A stretch of DNA of 64,000 nt from Mycobacterium lentiflavum (GCF_022374895.2 NZ_CP092424.2:62001-126000); one strand, 5' to 3'; shown: positions 23,649 through 33,240, counted from the first letter of the stretch. Numbers and translations are program-made. The notes: generated by a model not told the origin, from the sequence alone.

Positions 23649-26600
23649 TCACTGTTGAGTGCGCGCATCGATCGCGTGGACGGCCTCGATAGCGTCGCGG
23701 CCAAGTTCTGGGTCGTGAACGTAGTGGTGGCGCAACAGGTCTGCGGTGGTGGTCGTACCCACCACTCCGAGCATCCGCACGGCGTAACCGCTGGTGCCGC
23801 CCATGGGATGCCACTTCTCTCGCCCTCCTGGTAGGTCGTCGCGGTGGGTCAGGGCCCACTGCAGCAGTTCGCGAATCTGGTCGGGATAGGCGGCCACCAG
23901 CGCGCGGTGCGGATTGACCGTGGAATTCTGGTCGCCGCTGAGCAGTTCGCTGTTAGCGCGATAGAGGTCGCGGAGGATGGTGACGGTCGAGCCGGGCGTT
24001 TCGTGTGAGAGCCGGTGCCAGATACCTGCTGCCTGTTCGACCATGTCGCCACGGAACAGGTGCAGTAACAGTTCATCGACCAGTCTCCATGCGACTGCGA
24101 CCTCGTCGGCCGATTCGTCTACAGGTGGCAACGTGGCGGAAATCTTGGCCCAGCCGGATAGACCATTGAGGTGTGCAGCCACCGCCTCGGAGTGACTGAA
24201 GGTCTCGCGAGGTAGTGGTCCGGCGTAACGAGCCAATGCGCGTACTACGAGGTCGTCGGCGCCGTCGGCGCCCTCGGCGAGTTGTTTTACCGCCCAAGGG
24301 GTTCCGAAGCTGCAGTCGGAGGGCATCACCGACATCGCGTACAGGGTCAGCCGCTGGTTGTCGGGCAATGAGTCAATAGCTTCGCTGTAGGGGCCGAGCA
24401 CGCGTTCGTCTTCGAACATGCTGGCCACGATTCCCTGGGCCAGTGTCTGGTGATCGGGATGGTCGACGTCGCTTAGAGCGTCGGCGATCTCGCGTTGGAT
24501 TCCTTCCAGCGACGTCACGGGGGTGATCTGGTCGTAGCTGGCGAGTGCGTCGATTAGCGTCGAGCTGGTACCCCAGTCGCCTAGGTCGTTGTCGTAGCCG
24601 CTCAGCACGTCGACCATGCGTTGGCGCGTATCGGATTTCAGCACACTACTGCCGTACATGGCAGACTCCAATAACTTCAGCCGAAGGTGATAGCCGCCGA
24701 CCGCCAGGCCGGTCTTGACGAGGTCAGGCAGATGCTGCGCGTCGATGTCGTGGCGGATCGGATGACTGAGCAGTGCTGCCAAATAGAGCCGGCCGAGGCA
24801 TCGCGGGTTGGGTGTCCACGTCGGGGTGGCAGTAGGTATGGTCGTGGCCGCGCGGTCGCCGAAATTACGGGCGTCTTGGGCGCCCTGAGTCACCAGTCCG
24901 GCCGCGGGGGTGCTCTTCTGACCGAACGGGCCGAACGTACATGCAACGACGGTGCTGATCGCCATCCGGCTGCCCGCCCCGTGAAGGTCGCGCATCGCAG
25001 TGCGCATCACGGTGTCGGTCGCGTCCATCAATGCGCCGATCTCGGGCAGAAACATGCCGTGGTAGGCACACCGTCCCGCGGCGAGCAGCAACGACTCCTC
25101 GATCGGCGTCCATTGCCGCAGGTGATGCCAGGTGCCATCGAGCGATGCGGCTTGCGGATCTTTGGCCGTGAACGTGGAATGTGGTGCGGCAGCGGCCGCC
25201 TGGACGAGCAATTCGGTGATGTCTGCCTGGGCCTGCTTGGCGGTGGGGATTCCGAACGATCCCATTGCGGCGGAGGCGATCAGCGTGGGGTCGGCGAGCT
25301 GGCGGATGGTGTCGTAGCGGCGGACGGGGTCGCTCTCCAGCATGAGTGCGTGGTCGCGAAGATCCCGGTGCGCCGGCTGGGTGAGCAGCTGGGCCAGCTC
25401 GGCGCCGTCGTGGGCGGTCAACACCAGATGCTCGGCGGTGAGGAAGCGCGCCAGCTTCTCATGGTCAAAGCGCAGCCGAGCTTGGTAGACCCGGATCAGC
25501 GGCGAAGCCAGGGTGTCGTCGATTGCCGACGGGGTGGTGGCGAGTGCTTCGCAGCGGCGCAGCGTGGTCATCACCTCCGCGATCGGAAGTGCGGTGCGCA
25601 CGCCGGCGTTCATGGCCTGGGCAAGGCATCGCAGCCCGGCTCGGACGGCTTCGCTGGGGGTGCGCCGACGGATGTAGTCATCGAGGACCTCGGTGTTGCT
25701 GTCCCGGCCAGCGGGCAGATCTGCGATGACTTGTGCCGCCAGGGTGATGTCGTAGCGGGTCCTGTACTCCTCGGATTCGGCCACGCGGTCGGATGTTCCA
25801 TAGGTGGTGGCGATGCGCCCACGTTCGACGCCGGTCGGCGCCTGCAAATGCACGTTGCATGTGGCGGCGAGTTGGGGCATAGAAGCGTTGGTGGTGGTGA
25901 CCAAAAGCGCTGCGGGATATTGGTTTTGGAGCGCGTGGAGCTGTTCGAGCAGCTTTTCACGGTGGGGGCATTTCTCCAATGCGTCGATGACGAAGGTGAT
26001 CCCGGATCCGCCTTCAGCGGCTTTCGCCAGCAGTGAGTGGGCCTCGTGTGTGCTGAACGGGCTGACCGCGCGACGTAACGACTGGATGAGGTGGCCTTTC
26101 CTGTAATCGTCGGCATCGATCCAGACCACCATCTGGCCGCGATCGGTCAGAGTCAGCGCGGCGTGTTTGGCCAGATGCGTTTTGCCCTGGCCGCTTTCGG
26201 CTGCCAGCTGGATCCGGTGCTGCCGGCCGACAAGGTGATCCGCCATGGTGTCGGCGTTCACAGTGACTGGCGCTGAGTCGATTAGCGCGGCGGCCGCAAC
26301 GAGCGGTGGAAGGTTCGCTGCGGTGAACTCCCGGAACCTGCGCCGGTAGTCCTCGACAGCTGCAGCGTCGGCGCGGCGACGCAACGCCTCCGTCGTGTCC
26401 TCGCCCTCGGGGTAGAGGCCGAGATGGCGGATTACCTCGTCCCAGTGTCGGCGGTCCCAGTGTGGGAGTCCCGGCCCGGGCTGGGCGAGTCGGTCGACGA
26501 GGGTATCGAGTCCGACGACGCTGACGTAGGCGTGTCGGTTCAGCGTCGAGCCCGCGGGAATGTGCGGGTCGCAGCACACCACGGTGTCGATGTGCCTGGC

Positions 26601-27008
26601 GAAACCTTTACCAGTTGGACCGGGGACCACGCCTTTGCGGTTGAGATCAGCCAGGACGTCGGCGACACCGTAGGTTTCCTGGAGAGCCTGCTCGTAGTAG
26701 CCGTGATCGGCCACCATGCGCTCTGCGCCCTCAGGGAGGCGCTGGCGCCACGGGCCGTTGGGAGTGGCAATCAGCGGCAAGGTGGGGTCGACGTGCTTGA
26801 GTTCGACATTCATGCACCGCTGGTCGGAGACGATCAGCAGATCAATCTGGCGGGCTCCGCGAGCGACCGCGAAGTTGACGAGCAGGGTGGCCGGCATGTT
26901 GCGGCGAGCAAGTTCGTTCCGCACCACGTTGATAGCTCGACGCTCATGGGCGTGGGCGGGCTGGTCTCCGTAGAAAACGGTGATCTGTGTGTTGTTGTTT
27001 TTATTCAC
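23649..27008 (-). CDS. NERD nuclease - STAND NTPase fusion (likely anti-phage)
   Basis: A 1119-aa protein. Residues 15-80 match a NERD (nuclease-related) domain of the PD-(D/E)XK fold: E22 in HERRAINVV, D56 in ARQIDLLIV and E69-x-K71 in MNVELKHV. A P-loop NTPase follows: Walker A LAAESGQGKTHLAKHA (about 268-283), a strand VVWIDADD and Walker B ITFVIDALEKC (about 337-347). The remaining 700 residues are helical, without recognisable repeats, and should be the sensor. This resembles STAND immune proteins in which an N-terminal nuclease is triggered by phage-induced oligomerisation. It is divergent from the HNH-NACHT gene, with about 385 bases between starts. All catalytic residues are present. 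Confidence 0.82.
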   Translation of the reverse strand: MNKNNNTQITVFYGDQPAHAHERRAINVVRNELARRNMPATLLVNFAVARGARQIDLLIVSDQRCMNVELKHVDPTLPLIATPNGPWRQRLPEGAERMVADHGYYEQALQETYGVADVLADLNRKGVVPGPTGKGFARHIDTVVCCDPHIPAGSTLNRHAYVSVVGLDTLVDRLAQPGPGLPHWDRRHWDEVIRHLGLYPEGEDTTEALRRRADAAAVEDYRRRFREFTAANLPPLVAAAALIDSAPVTVNADTMADHLVGRQHRIQLAAESGQGKTHLAKHAALTLTDRGQMVVWIDADDYRKGHLIQSLRRAVSPFSTHEAHSLLAKAAEGGSGITFVIDALEKCPHREKLLEQLHALQNQYPAALLVTTTNASMPQLAATCNVHLQAPTGVERGRIATTYGTSDRVAESEEYRTRYDITLAAQVIADLPAGRDSNTEVLDDYIRRRTPSEAVRAGLRCLAQAMNAGVRTALPIAEVMTTLRRCEALATTPSAIDDTLASPLIRVYQARLRFDHEKLARFLTAEHLVLTAHDGAELAQLLTQPAHRDLRDHALMLESDPVRRYDTIRQLADPTLIASAAMGSFGIPTAKQAQADITELLVQAAAAAPHSTFTAKDPQAASLDGTWHHLRQWTPIEESLLLAAGRCAYHGMFLPEIGALMDATDTVMRTAMRDLHGAGSRMAISTVVACTFGPFGQKSTPAAGLVTQGAQDARNFGDRAATTIPTATPTWTPNPRCLGRLYLAALLSHPIRHDIDAQHLPDLVKTGLAVGGYHLRLKLLESAMYGSSVLKSDTRQRMVDVLSGYDNDLGDWGTSSTLIDALASYDQITPVTSLEGIQREIADALSDVDHPDHQTLAQGIVASMFEDERVLGPYSEAIDSLPDNQRLTLYAMSVMPSDCSFGTPWAVKQLAEGADGADDLVVRALARYAGPLPRETFSHSEAVAAHLNGLSGWAKISATLPPVDESADEVAVAWRLVDELLLHLFRGDMVEQAAGIWHRLSHETPGSTVTILRDLYRANSELLSGDQNSTVNPHRALVAAYPDQIRELLQWALTHRDDLPGGREKWHPMGGTSGYAVRMLGVVGTTTTADLLRHHYVHDPELGRDAIEAVHAIDARTQQ

Positions 27009-27135
27009 CTGTCGCCACCTTGGTGGGTGGCACTGTCGCTCAGACTACCTGAACGGTGCGACAGACCGACGACAGCCAGCGCATGGCCTCCACCACGGTC
27101 ACGGTAGCCAATATCGCTGGAACCGGATTGGGTGG

Positions 27136-27321
27136 ATGACCGTCCATACCCATATGGACGACATCGAACGCATCGCATTGCGCGAAGAAGGTCTGGATCC
27201 CGACGATCCGGCGGTGATCACCGCCATCGATTTGGTGCGCTGGGAACTTGCTCTTCTCAGCGATGGCCACAGTGACCGGCGCGGCGGAACGCGAGGTCAG
27301 CGACGCGACGCGCGGTGGTGA
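27136..27321 (+). CDS. Small hypothetical protein upstream of the HNH-NACHT gene
   Basis: ATG 27136 opens 61 codons (MTVHTHMDDIERIALREEGL and onwards to TAIDLVRWELALLSDGHS); an internal ATG at residue 7 is an equally good start. The middle is an acidic amphipathic helix pair followed by a basic tail. It is not similar to anything I know. It lies 72 bases before the large NACHT gene on the same strand and could be a leader or accessory subunit. Composition is protein-like, but there is no independent evidence of expression. Confidence 0.45.
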   Translation: MTVHTHMDDIERIALREEGLDPDDPAVITAIDLVRWELALLSDGHSDRRGGTRGQRRDARW

Positions 27322-27393
27322 TCTGGTCGGAGTGTGTCGAGGCTTCTGAGAGGATAAGAGCGGTTTTCCGTTCGATGCCGACAGCGAGGTCTC

Positions 27394-30300
27394 GTGACGA
27401 TCAGCGCACAGGCGCGCAAGCTGCTGTGGGGTCGTGCCCACAACCTGTGCTCGTTCGCGACGTGCTGGCAGTCATTAACGGCCGATGAAGTGGACGCGCG
27501 AACCGGTGACGGGTTCGCGGTCGTCGTCGGCGAGGAGGCACATATCCGGTCCGGGAGCTCTGGGGGCCCACGCTATGACCCCGATTATCCCCGCGCTGAC
27601 ATCGATAAGTACGAGAACTTGATGTTGTTGTGTCCGACGCATCACAGCTTGATCGACGCCCACGACGGCGACGCCTACGACGCTGAGACCTTGGTCACGA
27701 TGAAGCGCCGGCATGAGGAACACCAAGGACGCAAGGACCGCATCACTTCGACCGTTCGACTCTACGTCGGCAACCAGTACGAGATCGACGACCGGGTGCT
27801 GTTTGAGCAGGTCGACCTGCACGGTCCCAGTGTTGATGCAATGTTCGTCGACGTTCCGTTCGCCTGTTCACCGGACACGGCCATCGCCGAGGTCATCGAG
27901 CGAATCGCCGCTGAGCATCCCGGCGACGCGGAGGCACTAGCGGGGGCCGGCGGGAAGGTTGTGGCCGGAGCTGCTCAGGCGCTGCTGCATCCCGACTGGC
28001 GCGGCAACGCGCTGCTGGTCGGCGGGCCTGGCCAAGGAAAGTCCACGTTGCTGCAGTACGTCTGCCAATTCCATCGATCTCGCATGCTGAACAAGAGCTC
28101 CTACGCCGGCGATGACCAGCAGCTCGCGCAGGTGACACGCACGCCCCGGGTGGCAATCCGACTGGATCTGCGACGCTACGCCCAATGGGCGATCGCCAAG
28201 GCGCCCGTCGCCAAGAACAAGAAAGGCAAACCCGCGGCCAGCCCAGCCTGGCGCAGCATCGAGCAATACATCGTGGCCGAGGTGAAGAAGGGCAGCGGCG
28301 GGCACGAGTTCTCCCTGGAGGATCTGGCCACCTTGGTGTCGACCGAGCCCGTGCTGATCGCCCTCGACGGACTCGACGAGGTCGCCAACATCGACCAACG
28401 CTTGCACGTCGGCGACCAGATCGTCGAGATGTACGCGCGCCAGAAAGTTGACGCGCGTGATCTGGTCGTCATTGTCGCCACGCGGCCGGGGGCGACCACG
28501 TCGCGGCTGTGGTCCTCGCGCGACTTCCCGCGGTTCACTTTGCAGCGGCTCTCCCAGGGTCTGCGTATTCAGTACCTGAGGAAGTGGTCGGCCGTCGCCG
28601 GACTGAATGAGGAGGCCACCGACAAACTGCAGGCGACCTTCATGGACAACCAGCATGTACCGCACATCCGCGAATTGGCCTCCTACCCAATGCAACTGGC
28701 CATCCTTTTGCACCTTCTGCATCGCCGCCAGTTGCTTCCCCAGCAGCGCACGGAGCTTTACGCGGAGTATCTGAAGACCTTCCTGGATCGCGAGCAGACA
28801 GCCGAGAAGGAACCCTTGCTCGCTGATCAGCGCGACACCATCGTCAGTGTCCATGCCTACCTGGGCTGGTATCTGCAGACCAGGGCCGAAGAGGGCACCG
28901 GCGCGGGCTCGATCTCACGCAGCGAGCTCCGCACGGTGCTGCGCGAGCATCTTGAAGGCCAAGAGTACGGCCAGCAGTTCGCCGACCGACTGTTCTCGGC
29001 CATCTCCACTCGAGTGCTGTGTCTGGTCGAACGAGAAACCGATCGCTTCCAGTTCGAGGTTCAGTCGCTGCGCGAATACTTCACTGCGCTCTACATTTTC
29101 CAGAACGCCCCTCCGAAGGGGGTCGGTAATTCGCGCGACGACTGCCTGGATGCGCTGCTGCAACGCCCCTACTGGTCCAACGTCTGCCGGTTTTTCGTGG
29201 GGATGTTCTCCAAGGTCGAAGTGCGTGGGATCCGCCAGAACTTGCGCCAGTTAAGCACAGCGACAGGCGATCTCGCGCTGCATCCCATGCTGCGTTCGAT
29301 GGCCGCGCAGTTCCTCGATGACCGAACCTACGTCGGGCAAGCCGATGAACCGATGCAAGAAGTGGTGAATTTCGTGTTGGAGGGCCCCGGGGTGATCCTG
29401 GCCGCAGATGGCCTGCTCGATGCGAACGGCCCGCACCTACAGTTCTCCGAACGAGCCGGACAATCCCAGGCCGTGCGACACCTCAAAGCACGCCTTGGCC
29501 AGGAGGCATCGCTGGAGATGAGATCGGCCATCGCCGCGCTGCTGCGCCGACACGGCACCACCGACGACCTTCATCAGTGGTGGTGGGCGCAGACCGCGCC
29601 CACGCTTGCGTGGTTACAGACCGCCGCCGAGTTGGGCGTTCTCCGGGAACTGAGCGATCCGGAAAACGACACGCTCGCAGCGACATTGATAGCGCTGAGC
29701 CCTGAGACGGTGTGGCTGGCCACGCTGCTACACCAAGGGGGCTACAACGGACGTCACGGCGAGATCATCTCGCTCTGCAAGACCGACATCAACGACGGCG
29801 CCGCAGATGCCATCACCCCGAGTCCGCTGACCTCAGTCGCGCCTTTGGTGCAGTGCGCGGCCAAAGCACAACTGCGACCACACACCGACGCCGCACAGCA
29901 GCGGGCACGCCGAACACGGATTCGGCAGCGAGGCCACACCGGTGATGCGTTGCTCGGCGAGATTACCGAGTTATCGAACTACCTGTCGGAGAAACCACTC
30001 TCCGACGCCACCGCCACCGACTGGTTTAACCGGCTGAAGAGAATCGCGCAGACCTGGGGTGACGGCTGGGTATTGCGACAAGCGATCGCTACCGTTCCCG
30101 CCGACCTGGACCTGCAAAGGTTGGCCGATCGCGCAGGAGCCGATGAACCGACGCTGGCGAGCGCGGCCTTATGGGAACATGACGCGCGATCGCACACCAA
30201 GGACGCACAGTGGTGGCAGCAGTCGCTCTCGTCGTGCGAGTCCGACCTGGATCGACGGCACTGGGTATTTTCGGTGTTGAGCATCGCACGTCCGCAAGCC

Positions 30301-30840
30301 GTACTTGATGTGACACCACGTCTCAACGAGGTGGTATCAGCACTCTCGCCTAAACACTATGCCGCAGTGAGATATTCGCTTGGATGGTTCACGAAGTCTT
30401 CGGTGGCCCGCGAACTCGTCTTTGCCGAGCCGCTGCGGCTCAAACAAGTCGAGGTGAGCCCGCGGCTGCTCTGGCTGATCCACGTGGTGGGGACCGAAGC
30501 GACCATCGAGTGGGCCGATCGGCGGCTGGAAACGGGCTTCGAGTCGTTACTGCAACCCGGATTGGGTGACATGCGGCCATTGCTGCGCACGGTCGGGTCG
30601 CGCACCACGGTGAAAGCCAAGCAGCTCAAACACAGTCGCTCACTACTCCCTCTGGGCGGGTGGGCCAGCGATATCAAACTCGGTGCGCTCAGCTTTGAGC
30701 TGGCCCGCGAGATCCTTCGCGACCCTGATCAGTGGCCGGGCGATCTCGCACAGCGAGCCGCCGAGAAGATCGGAACCAGGCTCGCATCGAAAGCCTCAAC
30801 GCTGGCCGCCACCGCGCACGCCGACGCGTGGTTCACCTAA
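27394..30840 (+). CDS. HNH nuclease - NACHT NTPase fusion (STAND-type, likely anti-phage)
   Basis: A 1148-aa protein from GTG 27394. Residues 5-110 are an HNH domain of the same type as in the 817-aa NB-ARC protein: C19 and C24, H50 in GEEAHIRS, N75 in YENLMLLC and H83/H84 in PTHHSLID. A NACHT ATPase follows: Walker A LLVGGPGQGKSTLLQ (about 207-221), Walker B VLIALDGLDEV (about 319-329) with the DGLDEV acidic tail typical of NACHT, and ATRPGATTSRLW at sensor 1. From about 480 onward it is helical, ending in a helical-repeat-like C-terminus. The expected action is ligand-triggered assembly and DNA cleavage. A 125-base fossil of its C-terminal part lies at 21905-22031. Confidence 0.85.
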   Translation: MTISAQARKLLWGRAHNLCSFATCWQSLTADEVDARTGDGFAVVVGEEAHIRSGSSGGPRYDPDYPRADIDKYENLMLLCPTHHSLIDAHDGDAYDAETLVTMKRRHEEHQGRKDRITSTVRLYVGNQYEIDDRVLFEQVDLHGPSVDAMFVDVPFACSPDTAIAEVIERIAAEHPGDAEALAGAGGKVVAGAAQALLHPDWRGNALLVGGPGQGKSTLLQYVCQFHRSRMLNKSSYAGDDQQLAQVTRTPRVAIRLDLRRYAQWAIAKAPVAKNKKGKPAASPAWRSIEQYIVAEVKKGSGGHEFSLEDLATLVSTEPVLIALDGLDEVANIDQRLHVGDQIVEMYARQKVDARDLVVIVATRPGATTSRLWSSRDFPRFTLQRLSQGLRIQYLRKWSAVAGLNEEATDKLQATFMDNQHVPHIRELASYPMQLAILLHLLHRRQLLPQQRTELYAEYLKTFLDREQTAEKEPLLADQRDTIVSVHAYLGWYLQTRAEEGTGAGSISRSELRTVLREHLEGQEYGQQFADRLFSAISTRVLCLVERETDRFQFEVQSLREYFTALYIFQNAPPKGVGNSRDDCLDALLQRPYWSNVCRFFVGMFSKVEVRGIRQNLRQLSTATGDLALHPMLRSMAAQFLDDRTYVGQADEPMQEVVNFVLEGPGVILAADGLLDANGPHLQFSERAGQSQAVRHLKARLGQEASLEMRSAIAALLRRHGTTDDLHQWWWAQTAPTLAWLQTAAELGVLRELSDPENDTLAATLIALSPETVWLATLLHQGGYNGRHGEIISLCKTDINDGAADAITPSPLTSVAPLVQCAAKAQLRPHTDAAQQRARRTRIRQRGHTGDALLGEITELSNYLSEKPLSDATATDWFNRLKRIAQTWGDGWVLRQAIATVPADLDLQRLADRAGADEPTLASAALWEHDARSHTKDAQWWQQSLSSCESDLDRRHWVFSVLSIARPQAVLDVTPRLNEVVSALSPKHYAAVRYSLGWFTKSSVARELVFAEPLRLKQVEVSPRLLWLIHVVGTEATIEWADRRLETGFESLLQPGLGDMRPLLRTVGSRTTVKAKQLKHSRSLLPLGGWASDIKLGALSFELAREILRDPDQWPGDLAQRAAEKIGTRLASKASTLAATAHADAWFT

Positions 30841-30870
30841 AACAGTCAGCATCGCCGTCACGATCCAGGC

Positions 30871-31041
30871 TCACCCGCGTGCACTCATGCGGCGGTACTC
30901 CTCGGCCGGGGCGAGCACCGCGACTTCGCGCCCGCGCCGGGTGATGACAAAGGTCTGTCCCTGGGCCACTTCACCGATGATCCGGCCGAAATGGCGGCGT
31001 AGTTCGGTCATGCTGACCCGCGGCAGCGAGGGATCAATCAT
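30871..31041 (-). CDS. Orphan Phd/YefM-type antitoxin
   Basis: From ATG 31041 this gives 56 residues with the Phd/YefM fold (RVSMTELRRHFGRIIGEVAQ ... FVITRRGREVAVLAPAEEYR). It ends shortly after the DNA-binding half, so the toxin-binding tail is very short, and no toxin gene follows before the convergent NACHT gene ends at 30840. An internal ATG (MTELRR) is another start. It may be a stray or truncated antitoxin, or an anti-addiction protein. The start overlaps the stop of an ArsR remnant (TGATG). Confidence 0.6.
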   Translation of the reverse strand: MIDPSLPRVSMTELRRHFGRIIGEVAQGQTFVITRRGREVAVLAPAEEYRRMSARG

Positions 31042-31130
31042 CAGCCGCTGCAGCCGGTGGGATCTAAGACCGCACACAACGCGGCCAGTGCGTCGCGGTG
31101 GGCCAGCTCAACGACGTTCATGTCGCGCCG
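31041..31130 (-). pseudogene. C-terminal remnant of an ArsR-family repressor
   Basis: Read from 31130 down, the frame gives RRDMNVVELAHRDALAALCA then VLDPTGCSG and stops. This aligns with the last residues of the intact ArsR at 37949-38308 (RRGMSVYHRPHRDALLALCA then VLDPNCCS). The winged-helix half is gone. It marks the left border of the metal-resistance island. Confidence 0.7.
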
Positions 31131-31319
31131 AAGAGGCCAGTTGCACAGCGGGTGCTGATCATGCTGTTGATTTCCCGATCTATCTAGTCAGTGCGCGCAA
31201 TCACTGGAGTGTGCATAGTTCCAGGCAGCCCCGTCAAAATGCGGGTTCACCGATTCCGCCCAGCATGCCGGCGAACTGGTCGTGGTCGCGACAGCTGGAA
31301 TCGTTGGGGGGCAAACGCT
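31131..31319. other. Short intergenic spacer before the pst genes
   Basis: About 190 bases beyond the pstA stop. No gene or clear terminator hairpin was identified. Confidence 0.35.
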
Positions 31320-32204
31320 TTAGTGTCTTTGGCTGATTGCTGAACGCCGTGCCATCAGCCTGGCTGACAGGGTGAATAGTAGGACCATCACGATGAGTGT
31401 CAGTGCACCGGCCCAGGCCCGGGCCTGCGCGGCTTTGAAACCGGTGATGGCGTTGCCGAAGATCTGCAGTGACAGCGTGGACATACGTTTGTCGGGGTTG
31501 AGTTCGGTGAACAGGTCATTGCCTAGCGCGGTGAGCAACAGCGGCGCGGTTTCTCCCATAGCCCGGGCGACGGCGAGCATGATGCCGGTGATGATTCCCG
31601 CGCTGGCTGTGGGCAAGACCACCGAGATGACGGTGCGGGCTCGGGTGACCCCGAGTGCAAGTGACGCTTCGCGTAGTTCGTTCGGGACCAGGCGCAGCAT
31701 TTCTTCGACTGATCGGATGATCAGCGGAAGCATGATGAGCGCCAGGGCGATTCCGCCGGCGATGCCGGAGAATCCGAAGTGCACCACCCAGATTGCGTAA
31801 ATGAATGCGCCGGTGACGATGGTGGGGATGCCGACCATCACGTCGGTGACGAAGCGGGCAAATCGCGCGAGCCGACCGCCGTATTCGACGAAGTAGATGG
31901 CAGCGGCGACGCCCACGGGAATGGACAGGGCGGTGGCGATGCCCACGATGATCAGGCTGCCGATAATGCCGTTGGCGAATCCGCCGCCGGGCTGAGCGGG
32001 ATTGCCTGGCGGTGTCTGAGTGAGGAATTCGGGGCCCAGAAATTTCAGGCCCTCGGCGGCGACATAGCCCAGCACCCACACCAGTACGGCGATGGTGGCA
32101 GCCATGGTGGCCGTCAGGACGCCGGTCATGGCCGAGTTGGTGAGTTTGCGCCGCTGCCTGATGGACGTGGTGTTGATACTGCGTGCTCGTGTCGCAAGCG
32201 TCAT
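31320..32204 (-). CDS. pstA: Phosphate ABC transporter permease PstA
   Basis: A 294-aa inner-membrane permease with six predicted helices and the binding-protein-dependent transport signature EEMLRLVPNELREASLALGV about 180-200, the loop that docks the ATPase. It pairs with PstC to form the phosphate channel. The gene overlaps pstC by four bases. No PstB ATPase is encoded in the window, so an ATPase must come from elsewhere. Its place inside an arsenic island suggests uptake of phosphate with selectivity against arsenate. Confidence 0.92.
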   Translation of the reverse strand: MTLATRARSINTTSIRQRRKLTNSAMTGVLTATMAATIAVLVWVLGYVAAEGLKFLGPEFLTQTPPGNPAQPGGGFANGIIGSLIIVGIATALSIPVGVAAAIYFVEYGGRLARFARFVTDVMVGIPTIVTGAFIYAIWVVHFGFSGIAGGIALALIMLPLIIRSVEEMLRLVPNELREASLALGVTRARTVISVVLPTASAGIITGIMLAVARAMGETAPLLLTALGNDLFTELNPDKRMSTLSLQIFGNAITGFKAAQARAWAGALTLIVMVLLFTLSARLMARRSAISQRH

Positions 32205-33238
32205 GCGATGTGTTCCCCTGCGCGGCTGACGACCCGCTTGCCAATGACGTTGACCAGCAATGAAACAACGAGCAGCGCGGCCGCGACGACGAACAGCGCA
32301 TCGAGATGGTAGGGCTGGTTGGCTTCGGTGAATTCGTTGGCGATGACGCTGGGCATGGTGGCGCCTTGCGAGAAGATGCTTGTGGCGATCGATAAAACGT
32401 TGTTACCGATCAACATCGTCACCGCGATGGTCTCACCGAACGCGCGGCCCAGGCCCAGGATGGCGGCGCCGGTGATGCCGGCGCGTGATCTCGGTAGGAC
32501 TGCGAGTCTCAGCATTTCCCAGCGGGTGGCCCCGAGTGCGAGCGCGGCTTCTTTTTCGGCCGCTGGGGCGGTGGCGAAGACCTCGCGGCAGATGGCGGTC
32601 ACGATCGGTAGCACCATGATCGCCAGCACCACGCTGGCCGAGAACACCGAGTAGCCGAAAAACGGTCCGCGGAACACGCCGCCGAGCAGCGGGATCACCG
32701 ATAGCCGCGTCAGAGCGTTACCGAGGGGGGTGATCGCGGGTAGCAACGCGAACACGCCCCAGAAGCCGTAAACGACGCTGGGGATGGCCGCCAGCAGATC
32801 AACCAGTGATGACAGTGCTCGGCGCAGTCGCTGTGGCGCCACATCGGTGATGTAGAGGGCTAGTGCCACGGAGATGGGGACGGCGATGAGCAGCGCGATC
32901 GCTGAGGTGATCAGCGTTCCGATGATGAACTGCAGGATGCCGTAGGGGTTGGGGTGAGTGGATGCGGCGGTGGCCTCCGAGGGGGCCCACCGGTCTGAGG
33001 TGAGAAAACTCCCCAGACCGTAGTGACTCAGCGCCGGCCACGCGCGAAGGAGTAGGTAGAGGGCGGTGCCCGCGAGCGTGAGCACGATAAAGACGGCGGC
33101 GCAGGCCGTCAGCGATCGAAACATCGCATCGCCGCGATGTCGAGCAAAGAAATGGAATGGGCGTTTGACCGGAGCGCCCGGCGAGAAGGCCCGGGGCATG
33201 GCCACCGCCGCACCGTTGTCGGTGGTGCGCGCTCGCAT
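32201..33238 (-). CDS. pstC: Phosphate ABC transporter permease PstC
   Basis: A 345-aa permease with about six helices after a long N-terminal cytoplasmic stretch. The PstC pattern is visible: SIFSQGATMPSVIANEFTEA near the C-terminus, the docking loop EKEAALALGATRWEMLRLAV (about 225-245) and LLAAIPSVVYGFWGVFAL (about 145-165). Two bases separate its start from the pstS stop, so pstS-pstC-pstA are one transcript. Confidence 0.93.
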   Translation of the reverse strand: MRARTTDNGAAVAMPRAFSPGAPVKRPFHFFARHRGDAMFRSLTACAAVFIVLTLAGTALYLLLRAWPALSHYGLGSFLTSDRWAPSEATAASTHPNPYGILQFIIGTLITSAIALLIAVPISVALALYITDVAPQRLRRALSSLVDLLAAIPSVVYGFWGVFALLPAITPLGNALTRLSVIPLLGGVFRGPFFGYSVFSASVVLAIMVLPIVTAICREVFATAPAAEKEAALALGATRWEMLRLAVLPRSRAGITGAAILGLGRAFGETIAVTMLIGNNVLSIATSIFSQGATMPSVIANEFTEANQPYHLDALFVVAAALLVVSLLVNVIGKRVVSRAGEHIA

Positions 33239-33240
33239 TA

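Noticed and set aside
24687..26036. 449-residue plus-strand open frame
   Set aside because: It is the antisense shadow of the NERD-STAND gene: Gly/Arg-rich, without domains or a ribosome site, while the minus strand has clear motifs.
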